From Methanoregula sp. (GTDB taxonomy: Archaea; Halobacteriota; Methanomicrobia; Methanomicrobiales; Methanospirillaceae), in NCBI GenBank assembly GCA_030653335.1, contig JAURZP010000064.1, positions 1-7,992 of the forward strand: DNA of 7,992 nt, written 5' to 3'. The position numbers and the translations under genes were made by a program. Below are positions 1 to 5,612 of the stretch, piece by piece. The notes under the pieces were generated by a model. That model had not been told where the DNA came from. It worked only from the letters and a program-made list of their open reading frames with translations, and ran no database searches. Numbering within the stretch: the stretch's first letter is position 1; each line of letters starts with the position of its first letter.

Positions 1-2
1 TG

Positions 3-71
3 GTCAACGAGTACATTGCATTAATCGAAGAGAAAAAATCTTTAACGGAGGAAGTTAATGACTTTAGCTGA
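3..71 (+). CDS. C-terminal tail of an unidentified gene (5' end outside window)
   Basis: Frame 3 is open from the left edge and encodes 22 residues ending in EEVNDFS before a TGA at 69-71. The piece is hydrophilic, rich in Glu and Lys, and reads like the final helix of a small protein. The other two plus-strand frames are less convincing: one stops at 22-24, and the other encodes an unpatterned 18-residue run. It lies about 60 bases before the antitoxin frame, on the same strand. There is too little sequence to name a family, and it could be a chance open frame. Confidence 0.3.
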   Translation, partial: VNEYIALIEEKKSLTEEVNDFS

Positions 72-72
72 A

Positions 73-115
73 CAGATTTCCGACCGATCTGACATTTGTC
101 GTCATTTCATATGAA
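73..115 (+). promoter_or_regulatory. Putative operator/promoter of the toxin-antitoxin pair
   Basis: Three short inverted repeats sit just before the antitoxin ATG at 132. They are CAGAT/ATCTG (73-77 and 87-91), GACATTTGTC (91-100) and the perfect 10-base palindrome TTCATATGAA (106-115). The last is AT-rich and could also contribute to a TATA box. Ribbon-helix-helix antitoxins usually bind short palindromes in their own promoter, so autoregulation is plausible. The operator role is inferred from position and symmetry only. Confidence 0.35.
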
Positions 116-131
116 TACAATGTAATCAATT

Positions 132-356
132 ATGACAACCACTATCACCGTCCGCGTACCGGATAATTTGGTATATCAACTTGATTAGTTGGCAGTTTCA
201 CTTGAACGTTCAAGAGCATATCTGGTAAAAAAGGCAATGGAGATGTATCTCTCTGAATATGCAGATTATCGCATTGCTCTCGAGCGGCTGCGGGACAAGG
301 ATGAAAACATAATTTCCTCACAGGAGATGAAAAACCTCCTTGGCATATCGGATTGA
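132..356 (+). pseudogene. RHH (CopG/RelB-like) antitoxin with in-frame amber codon
   Basis: Read through one TAG at 186-188 (codon 19), this frame encodes a 74-residue antitoxin. The start TTTITVRVPDNL is the typical DNA-binding beta strand of ribbon-helix-helix proteins. It is followed by two helices (about residues 14-46, including AYLVKKAMEMYLSEY) and a charged C-terminal tail that would wrap the toxin. Its last 17 bases overlap the toxin gene, the usual arrangement for coupled pairs. Only the TAG interrupts it; the rest of the frame is clean, so the lesion looks recent. A CAG-to-TAG change would explain it, since Gln fits the helix, but this is inference. Restart at ATG 237 would give about 39 residues, losing the DNA-binding strand but keeping the toxin-binding part. 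A sequencing error is an alternative. Confidence 0.7.
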
Positions 357-591
357 TTATAAACGCTCTGTCTTCAATGACATAAAGAAGATCGACCGAA
401 CGGTTGCAGAACGGATAATCCATGAGATAGAGTCCGAACTTGCAAAAAACCCGGAAACCGGCGAAGCTCTGACAGGTCAGTTCAGGATATTGAATAAATA
501 TCGTGTCGGGAACTGGAGATTAATATATTCAATCCTTTCTGATAGTGTTCTCATTCTTCGAATCAGGCATCGGAGCGTTGTATACCAATAA
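340..591 (+). CDS. RelE/ParE-family toxin
   Basis: An 83-residue protein, normal length for the RelE family. These toxins are mostly ribosome-dependent mRNA endonucleases (RelE branch) or gyrase inhibitors (ParE branch). The N-terminus AYRIDYKRSVFNDIKKI is the family's first strand and helix. The core KYRVGNWRLIYSI (residues 53-65) and the end RIRHRSVVY (74-82) hold the basic and aromatic residues expected in an RNase-type active site: K53, R55, R60, R76, R78 and Y82. The start is TTG at 340. No in-frame ATG lies near it, and TTG puts the family N-terminus in register. AGGAG at 322-326 is a distant Shine-Dalgarno candidate. It overlaps the interrupted antitoxin by 17 bases, so translation is probably coupled. 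The toxin frame shows no damage. RelE rather than ParE is likely but not proven. Confidence 0.85.
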   Translation: MAYRIDYKRSVFNDIKKIDRTVAERIIHEIESELAKNPETGEALTGQFRILNKYRVGNWRLIYSILSDSVLILRIRHRSVVYQ

Positions 592-636
592 TATTCTCTA
601 TTGCATAATCTCGGGATGGAATAAAAATACCTGGGA

Positions 637-675
637 ATTCCTTAATTGGAATGTCTCAACACATACTGTTTTTTT
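637..675 (+). terminator. Putative terminator after the toxin gene
   Basis: A short hairpin, ATTCC-N6-GGAAT (637-652), is followed by a run of seven T at 669-675 on the plus strand. It sits in the convergent gap between the toxin stop (591) and the epimerase stop (679). Archaeal transcription mainly ends at T-tracts, so the T run is the stronger evidence. An 8-base palindrome GGAATTCC (634-641) overlaps the hairpin's left arm. Confidence 0.4.
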
Positions 676-678
676 CGT

Positions 679-1608
679 TTACTGATTCCGGTACCATTCA
701 ATCGTCTCTATTAATCCTGTCTTTACGGTGTATTCAGGGGCATACCCGAATGCGTCCTGTGCACGGGTAATATCGGCAAGGGAATCCCTGACATCACCGG
801 TTCGTGGAGGTTCATACACCAGAGGTACGACAATGCCGGTGATCTCCATGATCAGAGATGCAAGCTCATTGAGGTCAATCCGTTTGCAATACGCCACATT
901 GAACACACCATGCGCTTTACTCTCCATTGCCCGGATATTAGCCTGCACAACATCTTTTACATACGTAAAATCCCGGGTCTGTCCTCCATCACCATAAACC
1001 GTTGGTGATTTGTGGTTGAGGATGCCTGTAATGAAATTCGGGATGACCGCAGCATACTGGGATTTTGGATCCTGACGGGGTCCAAAGACATTGAAATACC
1101 GGAGAGAGAGCGTCTGGATCCCATACACTTCAGAAAAAACGTTCATGTAATACTCACCAGTAAGTTTCGAGACTGCATATGGGGAGAGCGGATTGGGCAC
1201 CATATCCTCGCACTTGGGGAGTGTCTTAGTATTGCCGTAAACAGACGACGAAGACGCAAACAGGACTTTTCTCACGCCGCAATCACGCGCAGCAACCAGC
1301 ACATTCAGCGTGCCGGTAACATTCGCTTCGTTGGTTGCAACCGGGTTGGCGATAGATCGTGGCACCGAAGCAATTGCCCCTTCATGAAAGATCCCGTCAG
1401 CGCCCTCAAAGGTTTTGGCCAGCAGAGGGAGATCGGTGATACTGCCCTTAACAAAGGTGACGGTATCTTTTTTAAGAAAAGGCTCGATGTTTGATAGCGT
1501 CCCAGAAAACAGGTTATCAAAGATAACAACTTCGTGGTTGTTCTGTACCAGATTCTCAACGATATGGGACCCGATAAATCCTGCACCGCCGGTGACGATA
1601 TACTTCAT
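679..1608 (-). CDS. NAD-dependent sugar-nucleotide epimerase (GalE/WbpP-like extended SDR)
   Basis: A 309-residue extended short-chain dehydrogenase/reductase, probably interconverting C4 epimers of UDP-hexoses or UDP-N-acetylhexosamines for cell-surface glycans. The Rossmann NAD motif TGGAGFIG is at residues 6-13, with acidic D31 at the end of strand 2 (FDNLFSG), expected for NAD rather than NADP. The catalytic set is the serine run in FASSSSVYG (117-125) and Y144xxxK148 (YAVSK). Substrate-side motifs are RYFNVFGPRQDP (170-181) and DGGQTRDFTYVKDV (207-220). The stretches SVPRSI, LSPYAVSK and RYFNVFG with RQDP resemble the WbpP-type UDP-GlcNAc/GalNAc 4-epimerase group, but exact substrate cannot be fixed from sequence alone. 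ATG at 1608 is preceded by an AGGAGAG ribosome site at the right distance. No glycosyltransferase is adjacent; the upstream gene on the strand is a PAS protein 183 bases away, so it may be monocistronic. Confidence 0.9.
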   Translation of the reverse strand: MKYIVTGGAGFIGSHIVENLVQNNHEVVIFDNLFSGTLSNIEPFLKKDTVTFVKGSITDLPLLAKTFEGADGIFHEGAIASVPRSIANPVATNEANVTGTLNVLVAARDCGVRKVLFASSSSVYGNTKTLPKCEDMVPNPLSPYAVSKLTGEYYMNVFSEVYGIQTLSLRYFNVFGPRQDPKSQYAAVIPNFITGILNHKSPTVYGDGGQTRDFTYVKDVVQANIRAMESKAHGVFNVAYCKRIDLNELASLIMEITGIVVPLVYEPPRTGDVRDSLADITRAQDAFGYAPEYTVKTGLIETIEWYRNQ

Positions 1609-1660
1609 GCACTCTCCTGATTATAACCGTAATTAAAAATATTCCGGATTAAGTTTTGGG

Positions 1661-1669
1661 TTTTATATT
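1661..1669 (-). promoter_or_regulatory. Putative TATA box for the epimerase gene
   Basis: On the minus strand the sequence reads AATATAAAA, centred about 57 bases ahead of the epimerase ATG. A start site about 25 bases downstream would leave a leader of roughly 30 bases containing the AGGAGAG ribosome site. No clear BRE purine stretch is seen. A second TATA-like box (TTATAAAT, minus, 1740-1747) lies further upstream. Confidence 0.35.
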
Positions 1670-1676
1670 CTTAAAG

Positions 1677-1762
1677 AGGAGGTAGTAAATCAAGGGAATG
1701 GAATCCCTCATAATGCCAAAGTCCTGGGGTGGCAGTCCCATTTATAAGGTTTGAAGGGGACT
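1677..1762 (-). other. Structured intergenic segment with stacked inverted repeats and anti-SD string
   Basis: The 183-base gap between the epimerase and the PAS gene contains, in minus-strand order, AGTCCC/GGGACT arms (1734-1739, 1757-1762), TGCCA/TGGCA arms (1714-1718, 1730-1734) and AGGGA/TCCCT arms (1693-1697, 1704-1708). ACCTCCT follows (1677-1683), an exact match to the 16S anti-Shine-Dalgarno core. A TATA-like TTATAAAT lies at 1740-1747. A 30-codon minus-strand frame (1649-1741) also spans the region but has no ribosome site. The segment might be a leader or a small RNA, or chance. The arms are only 5-6 bases each. Confidence 0.25.
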
Positions 1763-1791
1763 AAATTTTTCACTAATTCGTTTAAGAGCAA

Positions 1792-2838
1792 TTATCTATC
1801 CCCCCGCTCTGAAATATCCCGCACCGTGCTCATGACAGCAGACATACCAAAGTACTCGGTGATCCTGCTGCTGATCTCAACCGGAATGATCGTCCCGTCC
1901 TTTTTCTTCTGCTCCCTTTCAAACAGTATATGTCCGCGGGATTGGAACCACTGAACCTTATCGTCCGTAAGCAGGGTTTTTGGATGCACATCCAGATCAT
2001 GCAGGCGCATATTCAAGAATTCCTTGTGTGAAAAACCCAAAAGGCGAGTGGCAATTGTATTGGTCTCAAAGATCTGACCATTGGTATCGTGAAGGAAGAT
2101 CGCATCGCTCGCCCCGTCAAAGAGTGTACGGTAACGGAGTTCAGACTCAATGAGCTCATCCTTGATTCGTTTGCGCTCCGTGATATCTACCACCGAGCAG
2201 ATGACCAGCCTCTCTTTGGTCAGGGAAGCTGTAGCTAAAAGCCAGATGACGGTCCGGTCTTTTTTGCGCAGCTCGATCTCCATATCGGCAATTTTTTCTT
2301 CATGACGGATTTTTTTGGTGAACTTTGCTTCCTGCTCATTGTCAAACCACAGGGACGAGAACTCCTGATTTTTGAGCTCGTCAAGGGTATATCCAAGGAT
2401 ATCTGCCGAATGCTGGTTAATCTCGCGGATCTTCTGGGACTCCAGGTCGAACGTGAACATACCCGACTGCGAGTTTTCAAAAATTTCCCGGTATTTTTTC
2501 TCCTGCATAAGCTGCCCTGCAAAGGCAGAGATGACGATACCTGCAGATACAAAAATATAGAAAAACGCACTGCTCGCTGCGTAAAGCCGGATATCAACCG
2601 GGCCATAGAGATACACAAGCCCTAAGAAAATCCAGCCGATGATAATCGTGAAGTACACAGAATAACGTGGGAATAAATACGCGAGAATTATGATCGGTAT
2701 AATGTAAAAATACGGGAAAATATCATAATAACCGCTTTTTAACGAGAAGATCGATACAAGGATAATCACTATCGTAATGAGCAGGGTAAGCGAAAGCCAC
2801 AGGGTTTTTTGCGAGGATATTGTCTTCATGAACTGCAT
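1792..2838 (-). CDS. Membrane-anchored PAS-PAS sensor protein without output domain
   Basis: A 348-residue protein with four hydrophobic segments (about residues 11-33, 40-57, 61-79 and 86-108), then two PAS domains facing the cytoplasm. PAS1 runs about 114-224, with FENSQSGMFTFD near its start and VVDITERK at its end. PAS2 runs about 234-345, from LRYRTLFDGASDAIFLHD to TVRDISER. PAS domains sense ligands, redox state or light through bound cofactors, or dimerise. No histidine-kinase, GGDEF or other output domain follows: the frame ends three residues after the PAS2 exit motif. Such kinase-less PAS proteins are common in Methanomicrobiales, where they may act through separate kinases. The ATG at 2838 has only a weak ribosome site; Met4 (2829) is an alternative start. 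The signal sensed is unknown, and no response regulator is adjacent. Confidence 0.85.
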   Translation of the reverse strand: MQFMKTISSQKTLWLSLTLLITIVIILVSIFSLKSGYYDIFPYFYIIPIIILAYLFPRYSVYFTIIIGWIFLGLVYLYGPVDIRLYAASSAFFYIFVSAGIVISAFAGQLMQEKKYREIFENSQSGMFTFDLESQKIREINQHSADILGYTLDELKNQEFSSLWFDNEQEAKFTKKIRHEEKIADMEIELRKKDRTVIWLLATASLTKERLVICSVVDITERKRIKDELIESELRYRTLFDGASDAIFLHDTNGQIFETNTIATRLLGFSHKEFLNMRLHDLDVHPKTLLTDDKVQWFQSRGHILFEREQKKKDGTIIPVEISSRITEYFGMSAVMSTVRDISERGDR

Positions 2839-2875
2839 CTCAGTTATGCTGATACAAGCTTGAACTTTGCTCGAT

Positions 2876-2889
2876 TAATATAATATATG
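2876..2889 (-). promoter_or_regulatory. Putative TATA box for the PAS sensor gene
   Basis: On the minus strand a run containing ATATATTATATTA lies 38-51 bases ahead of the PAS gene ATG. A transcript starting about 25 bases downstream would have a short leader of 15-20 bases. This is the most AT-rich TATA-like stretch in the window. The 190-base divergent gap also holds plus-strand T-tracts at 2924-2932 (nine T) and 2952-2958 (seven T). Confidence 0.45.
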
Positions 2890-2991
2890 TTGTTACTGGA
2901 ACAGGCAATTGGTTGAAAGGTGCTTTTTTTTTGAGTAAATAATTCTATGAGTTTTTTTATGCATGGGTTAAAAACCATTTGGATCTCAGGA

Positions 2992-3001
2992 CTATTAATA
3001 G
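2992..3001 (+). promoter_or_regulatory. Putative TATA box (palindromic) for the small membrane protein
   Basis: CTATTAATAG is a perfect 10-base palindrome with TATA-like composition, centred about 32 bases before the ATG at 3029. That spacing would put the transcript start at or within a few bases of the ATG, consistent with a leaderless mRNA. No ribosome site is seen before this start, which supports the idea. Sequence evidence only. Confidence 0.35.
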
Positions 3002-3028
3002 AATTCAGTAACATTGATAATTACTAAA

Positions 3029-3568
3029 ATGAATGATAACAAACAACAGGTGCAGATACTGGATCTGGTAAAAACCGTACTCTACCTGCTGCTCGGTCTC
3101 GTGGTCATTCCAGTGGTCATCGGGTCATTTTTTCAGATCTCCTTATGGCACATGCTCGGCCTTGTAGGGTCGGTTCTCATTCTCCAGCCTGTGGCAGTCG
3201 TAGTCGGGCTCGGACTGGGCATACCTCCAGTACCTATCATGCTCATCATGATCTCCTTTGGAATCTCTATCATCTATGGACTGTTTGCCATCTGCGATAA
3301 TTTTGCAAAACGATCGGTCTGGCTCAGCAAACATCTGACCTCCGTTCAGGCAATTGCCGAGAAATCCGCACTGTTCCAGCGATACGGGATCTTTACCCTT
3401 ATGCCGTTCATCTGGATACCCGGTATAGGACTTTACGGGTGTGTACTTCTTGCCTGGTTGTTCAAATGGCGAGGGGCAAAAGGCGTTGGCGTGATCATGG
3501 CAGGCTGGATCATTTCTACGCTGCTTGTGTTAGGGGCATCGATAGGGATTCTGAGCAGCATCCATTAG
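3029..3568 (+). CDS. Small multi-pass membrane protein, small multidrug export-like
   Basis: A 179-residue, strongly hydrophobic protein with about five transmembrane segments (near residues 14-32, 41-62, 66-90, 121-145 and 151-175) and a basic loop between segments 3 and 4. The second half, with a charged helix before FQRYGIFTLMPFIWIPGIG (residues 116-134) and a final AGWIISTLL segment, follows the pattern of the small multidrug export family (Sm_multidrug_ex, PF06695). The transport role of that family rests on thin evidence, so the substrate is unknown. The frame opens at TTG 3014, but ATG 3029 gives a more natural N-terminus (MNDNKQQ). Neither has a ribosome site. It is divergent from the PAS gene and shares its 190-base upstream region, so co-regulation is possible. 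The stop is TAG, showing TAG is used as a normal terminator in this genome. Confidence 0.65.
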   Translation: MNDNKQQVQILDLVKTVLYLLLGLVVIPVVIGSFFQISLWHMLGLVGSVLILQPVAVVVGLGLGIPPVPIMLIMISFGISIIYGLFAICDNFAKRSVWLSKHLTSVQAIAEKSALFQRYGIFTLMPFIWIPGIGLYGCVLLAWLFKWRGAKGVGVIMAGWIISTLLVLGASIGILSSIH

Positions 3569-3618
3569 CAAGAGGACATAAAAAAACTGCGCTGTCACAT
3601 CATATGCACGGTTACATT

Positions 3619-3626
3619 AAAAAAAA
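3619..3626 (-). terminator. T-tract terminator of the thiM-thiE-phosphoesterase operon
   Basis: Eight T on the minus strand, about 60 bases past the phosphoesterase stop. They lie inside a small hairpin with TTACAT (3612-3617) and ATGTAA (3633-3638) arms. A second run of seven T (minus, 3580-3586) follows as a possible backup. The long inverted repeat at 3644-3710 lies just ahead of the tract in the direction of transcription. Confidence 0.5.
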
Positions 3627-3643
3627 TCACTGATGTAATCGCA

Positions 3644-3710
3644 CTCGTTCAGGGCAAGGCATGGCTGCGCATTGAATTTACAAAACTTATTCCTTTGCCC
3701 TGAACACGAG
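3644..3710. repeat. Long imperfect inverted repeat spanning the phosphoesterase 3' end
   Basis: The left arm CTCGTTCAGGGCAAGG (3644-3659) pairs with the right arm CCTTTGCCCTGAACACGAG (3692-3710). The core of 10 bases is perfect (TTCAGGGCAA against TTGCCCTGAA). Four more pairs on one side and two on the other are reached through small bulges. The right arm is coding: it specifies LVFRAK at the end of the phosphoesterase. The left arm is in the spacer, 32 bases away. In the operon transcript this would fold into a stem of about 16 pairs just before the T-tract, consistent with a terminator or 3'-end stabiliser. Confidence 0.6.
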
Positions 3711-4094
3711 CCATTCCTTATCGCCCGCCTTTTTAAAACGGATAAGGACATATTTGCCGGAAAAGGCCTGTCCATGCAGGAGCACTTCGATCCGGTCATC
3801 TCTCCAGAACAAAAGTTCGTAGGTCCCGGTATCCTTAATCGTCACCTCACCGGCTCCATACTGCCCCTCTGGTATGGTTCCCTGAAAACCGATATAATCA
3901 ATCGGGTGATCTTCTACCAGGATTGCGAGCCTGCGTTCACCGGATTTCTCCGGAAGTCCCTTTGGCACCGCCCAGCTCTTCAGCACCCCGTCACGCTCAA
4001 GCCGGAAATCGAAATGATGGTGGCTGGCGAAATGCTCGTGAAGGACAAAACGCAGCGGCTGATCGGGAGTCATGGGGGCCGTCTCGCTTTGCAT
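3687..4094 (-). CDS. Stand-alone LigD-type DNA 3'-phosphoesterase
   Basis: A 135-residue protein matching the phosphoesterase domain of bacterial DNA ligase D (PF13298). That domain removes 3'-phosphates and 3'-ribonucleotides from DNA ends, making clean 3'-OH ends for polymerase or ligase. The metal and phosphate ligands known from Pseudomonas LigD are present: H21, H27, D29 and R31 in HEHFASHHHFDFRLE, and H63 and Y67 in VEDHPIDY. SWAVPKG (40-46) and GTIPEGQYGAGEV (72-84) are further signatures. Ligase and polymerase domains are absent, as in known stand-alone archaeal versions. The frame begins at ATG 4094, overlapping thiE by 25 bases. ATG 4073 (Met8) makes a 4-base ATGA overlap with the thiE stop and may be the real start, since nothing essential precedes it. 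No ligase, Ku or other repair gene is in the window; its partners in the operon are thiamine genes. Confidence 0.9.
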   Translation of the reverse strand: MQSETAPMTPDQPLRFVLHEHFASHHHFDFRLERDGVLKSWAVPKGLPEKSGERRLAILVEDHPIDYIGFQGTIPEGQYGAGEVTIKDTGTYELLFWRDDRIEVLLHGQAFSGKYVLIRFKKAGDKEWLVFRAKE

Positions 4095-4708
4095 TGCCGG
4101 ATCAGGTTTTTGAGATCGCGCGCGGCAGCGGTAATGTCCTCAGCCCCGACAACAGCAGAAATTACCGCAACACCTGCAGCTCCTGCTGCAATCACTTCAC
4201 GGACATTCCCCCGGTGTATTCCTCCGATGGCAATCACCGGAACTGACACATTCTGCCGTATTTCCCGCAACATGTAAGGCCCGTGCCCCGGCCCGGCATC
4301 CGGTTTGGATTCCGTTGAAAAGGTTGGGCTGAGCGCAACATAATCCGCCCCTTCCCGTTCGGCCCTCACAGCCTCATCAACCGTACTAACCGATACTCCG
4401 ATGATGAACCCTTGTGGAGCGATCTGCCGGGCAACATCGGTACGCATATCCCCCTGTCCGAGATGCACGCCATCCGCCCCGCAGGCAACTGCCACGTCAA
4501 GCCGATCATTTATGATAAAAAGGGTTGAACTCCTGCGGGTAATTTCGCGAACGGTTCGCCCAATCCGTATCAGATCTCTGCTGCTGCAGGATTTGTCACG
4601 GAGCTGGATGACATCGGCTCCCCCGGCAATCGCCAGCTGTGCAATCTCCGCATGGGTCTTTTCCCGCCCGATATTCTCATCAGTGATTATGTAGAGCTCA
4701 AAGTTCAT
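4070..4708 (-). CDS. thiE: Thiamine-phosphate synthase
   Basis: A 212-residue TIM-barrel enzyme of full family length. It joins HMP-pyrophosphate and hydroxyethylthiazole phosphate to give thiamine phosphate and pyrophosphate in the cytoplasm. Family motifs occur in order: VIQLRDK (33-39), FIINDRLDVA (64-73), DGVHLGQGD (79-87), IGVSVST (102-108), YVALSPTFST with the following Lys, VIAIGGI and GVAVISAVVGA near the C-terminus. The ATG at 4708 lies 9 bases after the thiM stop, so it is in the same operon. No ribosome site is seen before it, so translation may be coupled to thiM. This is the monofunctional form: many archaea instead use a ThiD-ThiN fusion, and no ThiN or ThiD is seen here. Confidence 0.95.
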   Translation of the reverse strand: MNFELYIITDENIGREKTHAEIAQLAIAGGADVIQLRDKSCSSRDLIRIGRTVREITRRSSTLFIINDRLDVAVACGADGVHLGQGDMRTDVARQIAPQGFIIGVSVSTVDEAVRAEREGADYVALSPTFSTESKPDAGPGHGPYMLREIRQNVSVPVIAIGGIHRGNVREVIAAGAAGVAVISAVVGAEDITAAARDLKNLIRQCKARRPP

Positions 4709-4717
4709 AGTGGAGTT

Positions 4718-5518
4718 TCAAACGGATCTGATCTTTGCATCGGCCTTAAGATCAGCGGGCGTAAGTCCGGCAAGTTCATCGAAGAGGGCGACTTTAAACG
4801 AGTATGGCCCATGGGCCACGGCTACTGCCCGTTCCCCGGCGATACCAAACGCAGCAAGGGCTGCTGCTGATGCCAGAACCATATCATCTGATTCCGCAGC
4901 AAATGCGCCCGTCACTGATGCTGCCATGCACCCTGTACCCGAAATACCGCCCATCATCTTATGACCGTTCTCTACGAGCAGGACACGTCTTCCATCGGTC
5001 ACGATATCGGTGACACCACTCACAACCACCGTGAGACCGGCACGGGTTGCAAATGCCTTTGCAATTGCTACGGGATCTCCAGAGAGTCCGGCAGAATCCA
5101 CACCCCGCACCTTTCCATCTGCGCCGGCAAGAACACCGATCTCCCCGGCATTTCCCTTGAGAATAGTGATCTCCAGTTCGTCAAGCAGGCGCCGGGCGGT
5201 CTCCGTCCGGAAACGGGTCGCTCCTGCCCCCACCGGATCAAGGATGATTGGGATCTTTAACTCGTTTGCCTTCCTGCCGGCTGCAAGCATAGATTCGACC
5301 TGGACCTTGTTGAGCGTCCCGATATTGAGCACGAGCGCCCCGACAATACCGGTCATATCTGCAACTTCTTCGATTGCATCGGCCATGATCGGTGCACCGC
5401 CGGCACAGATCGTGATATTGGCGCAGTCATTGACCGTGACGTAGTTGGTGATATGGTGGACAAGCGGGTGATTCTTCCGCACGCGGGCAAACAGTTCGGA
5501 TAGTTGAGCAGGCGTCAT
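4718..5518 (-). CDS. thiM: Hydroxyethylthiazole kinase
   Basis: A 266-residue ribokinase-fold enzyme that phosphorylates 4-methyl-5-(2-hydroxyethyl)thiazole with ATP. It feeds the next gene, thiE, and is a salvage step. Motifs are HHITNYVTVNDCAN (21-34), APIMAD (42-47), ALVLNIGTL (61-69), LDPVGAGAT (93-101), ITILKGNAGEI (117-127) and the anion-hole/catalytic loop GGISGTGCMAAS (190-201), with the family cysteine at 197. Length and motifs are complete. The ATG at 5518 has a GGAG site about 9 bases upstream on the minus strand. It is the first gene of the thiM-thiE-phosphoesterase operon. The pairing with thiE is the usual salvage arrangement. Confidence 0.95.
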   Translation of the reverse strand: MTPAQLSELFARVRKNHPLVHHITNYVTVNDCANITICAGGAPIMADAIEEVADMTGIVGALVLNIGTLNKVQVESMLAAGRKANELKIPIILDPVGAGATRFRTETARRLLDELEITILKGNAGEIGVLAGADGKVRGVDSAGLSGDPVAIAKAFATRAGLTVVVSGVTDIVTDGRRVLLVENGHKMMGGISGTGCMAASVTGAFAAESDDMVLASAAALAAFGIAGERAVAVAHGPYSFKVALFDELAGLTPADLKADAKIRSV

Positions 5519-5565
5519 AAATGATCTCCAGATCTGGTGTAGTATTCCAGATAACCGTGTTACAC

Positions 5566-5573
5566 AAATATTT
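5566..5573 (-). promoter_or_regulatory. Putative TATA box for the thiM operon
   Basis: AAATATTT (inside the palindrome CAAATATTTG, 5565-5574) lies about 50 bases upstream of the thiM ATG. Transcription about 25 bases downstream would give a leader of some 20 bases with the GGAG ribosome site. The 111-base gap has no room for, and no sign of, a TPP riboswitch, so thiamine control, if any, is not visible here. Confidence 0.35.
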
Positions 5574-5612
5574 GCAGCGGGACTATTAAACCGTGATATG
5601 CAAGGAATCTTT

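Noticed and set aside
58..114. Plus-strand 18-codon frame with a ribosome-site-like ACGGAGGAAG before its ATG.
   Set aside because: It overlaps the inverted repeats of the antitoxin promoter and has no recognisable pattern. The purine run is equally explained as codons of the upstream gene tail.
186..188. TAG in the antitoxin read as pyrrolysine.
   Set aside because: Pyrrolysine is known in methylamine methyltransferases of other methanogen orders. No Pyl genes are visible, and TAG serves as an ordinary stop at 3566-3568.
1649..1741. Minus-strand 30-codon frame upstream of the epimerase.
   Set aside because: No ribosome site precedes its ATG, it overlaps the TATA-like boxes, and without homologues it cannot be told from chance.
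1698..1754. Plus-strand 18-codon frame following a perfect AGGAGGT.
   Set aside because: The spacing from the ribosome-site-like string to ATG is about 14 bases, too long. The TATA-like box ahead would start transcription downstream of the string, and the peptide has no pattern.
3569..3703. Open frame of 44 codons after the TAG of the small membrane protein, suggesting read-through.
   Set aside because: The extension lacks family similarity, runs through the A-tracts and the inverted repeat, and the protein is complete without it.
4100..4107. ACCTGATC on the minus strand, resembling part of a TPP riboswitch core.
   Set aside because: It lies inside the thiE coding region near its 3' end. 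No companion CTGAGA element or aptamer architecture is present, and there is none in the thiM leader.
3672..4277. Plus-strand frame of 201 codons opposite the phosphoesterase and thiE.
   Set aside because: It is antisense to two genes with clear family motifs, and its translation has no recognisable pattern. The same applies to the plus-strand frames at 1012-1494, 5010-5444 and 6224-6727.
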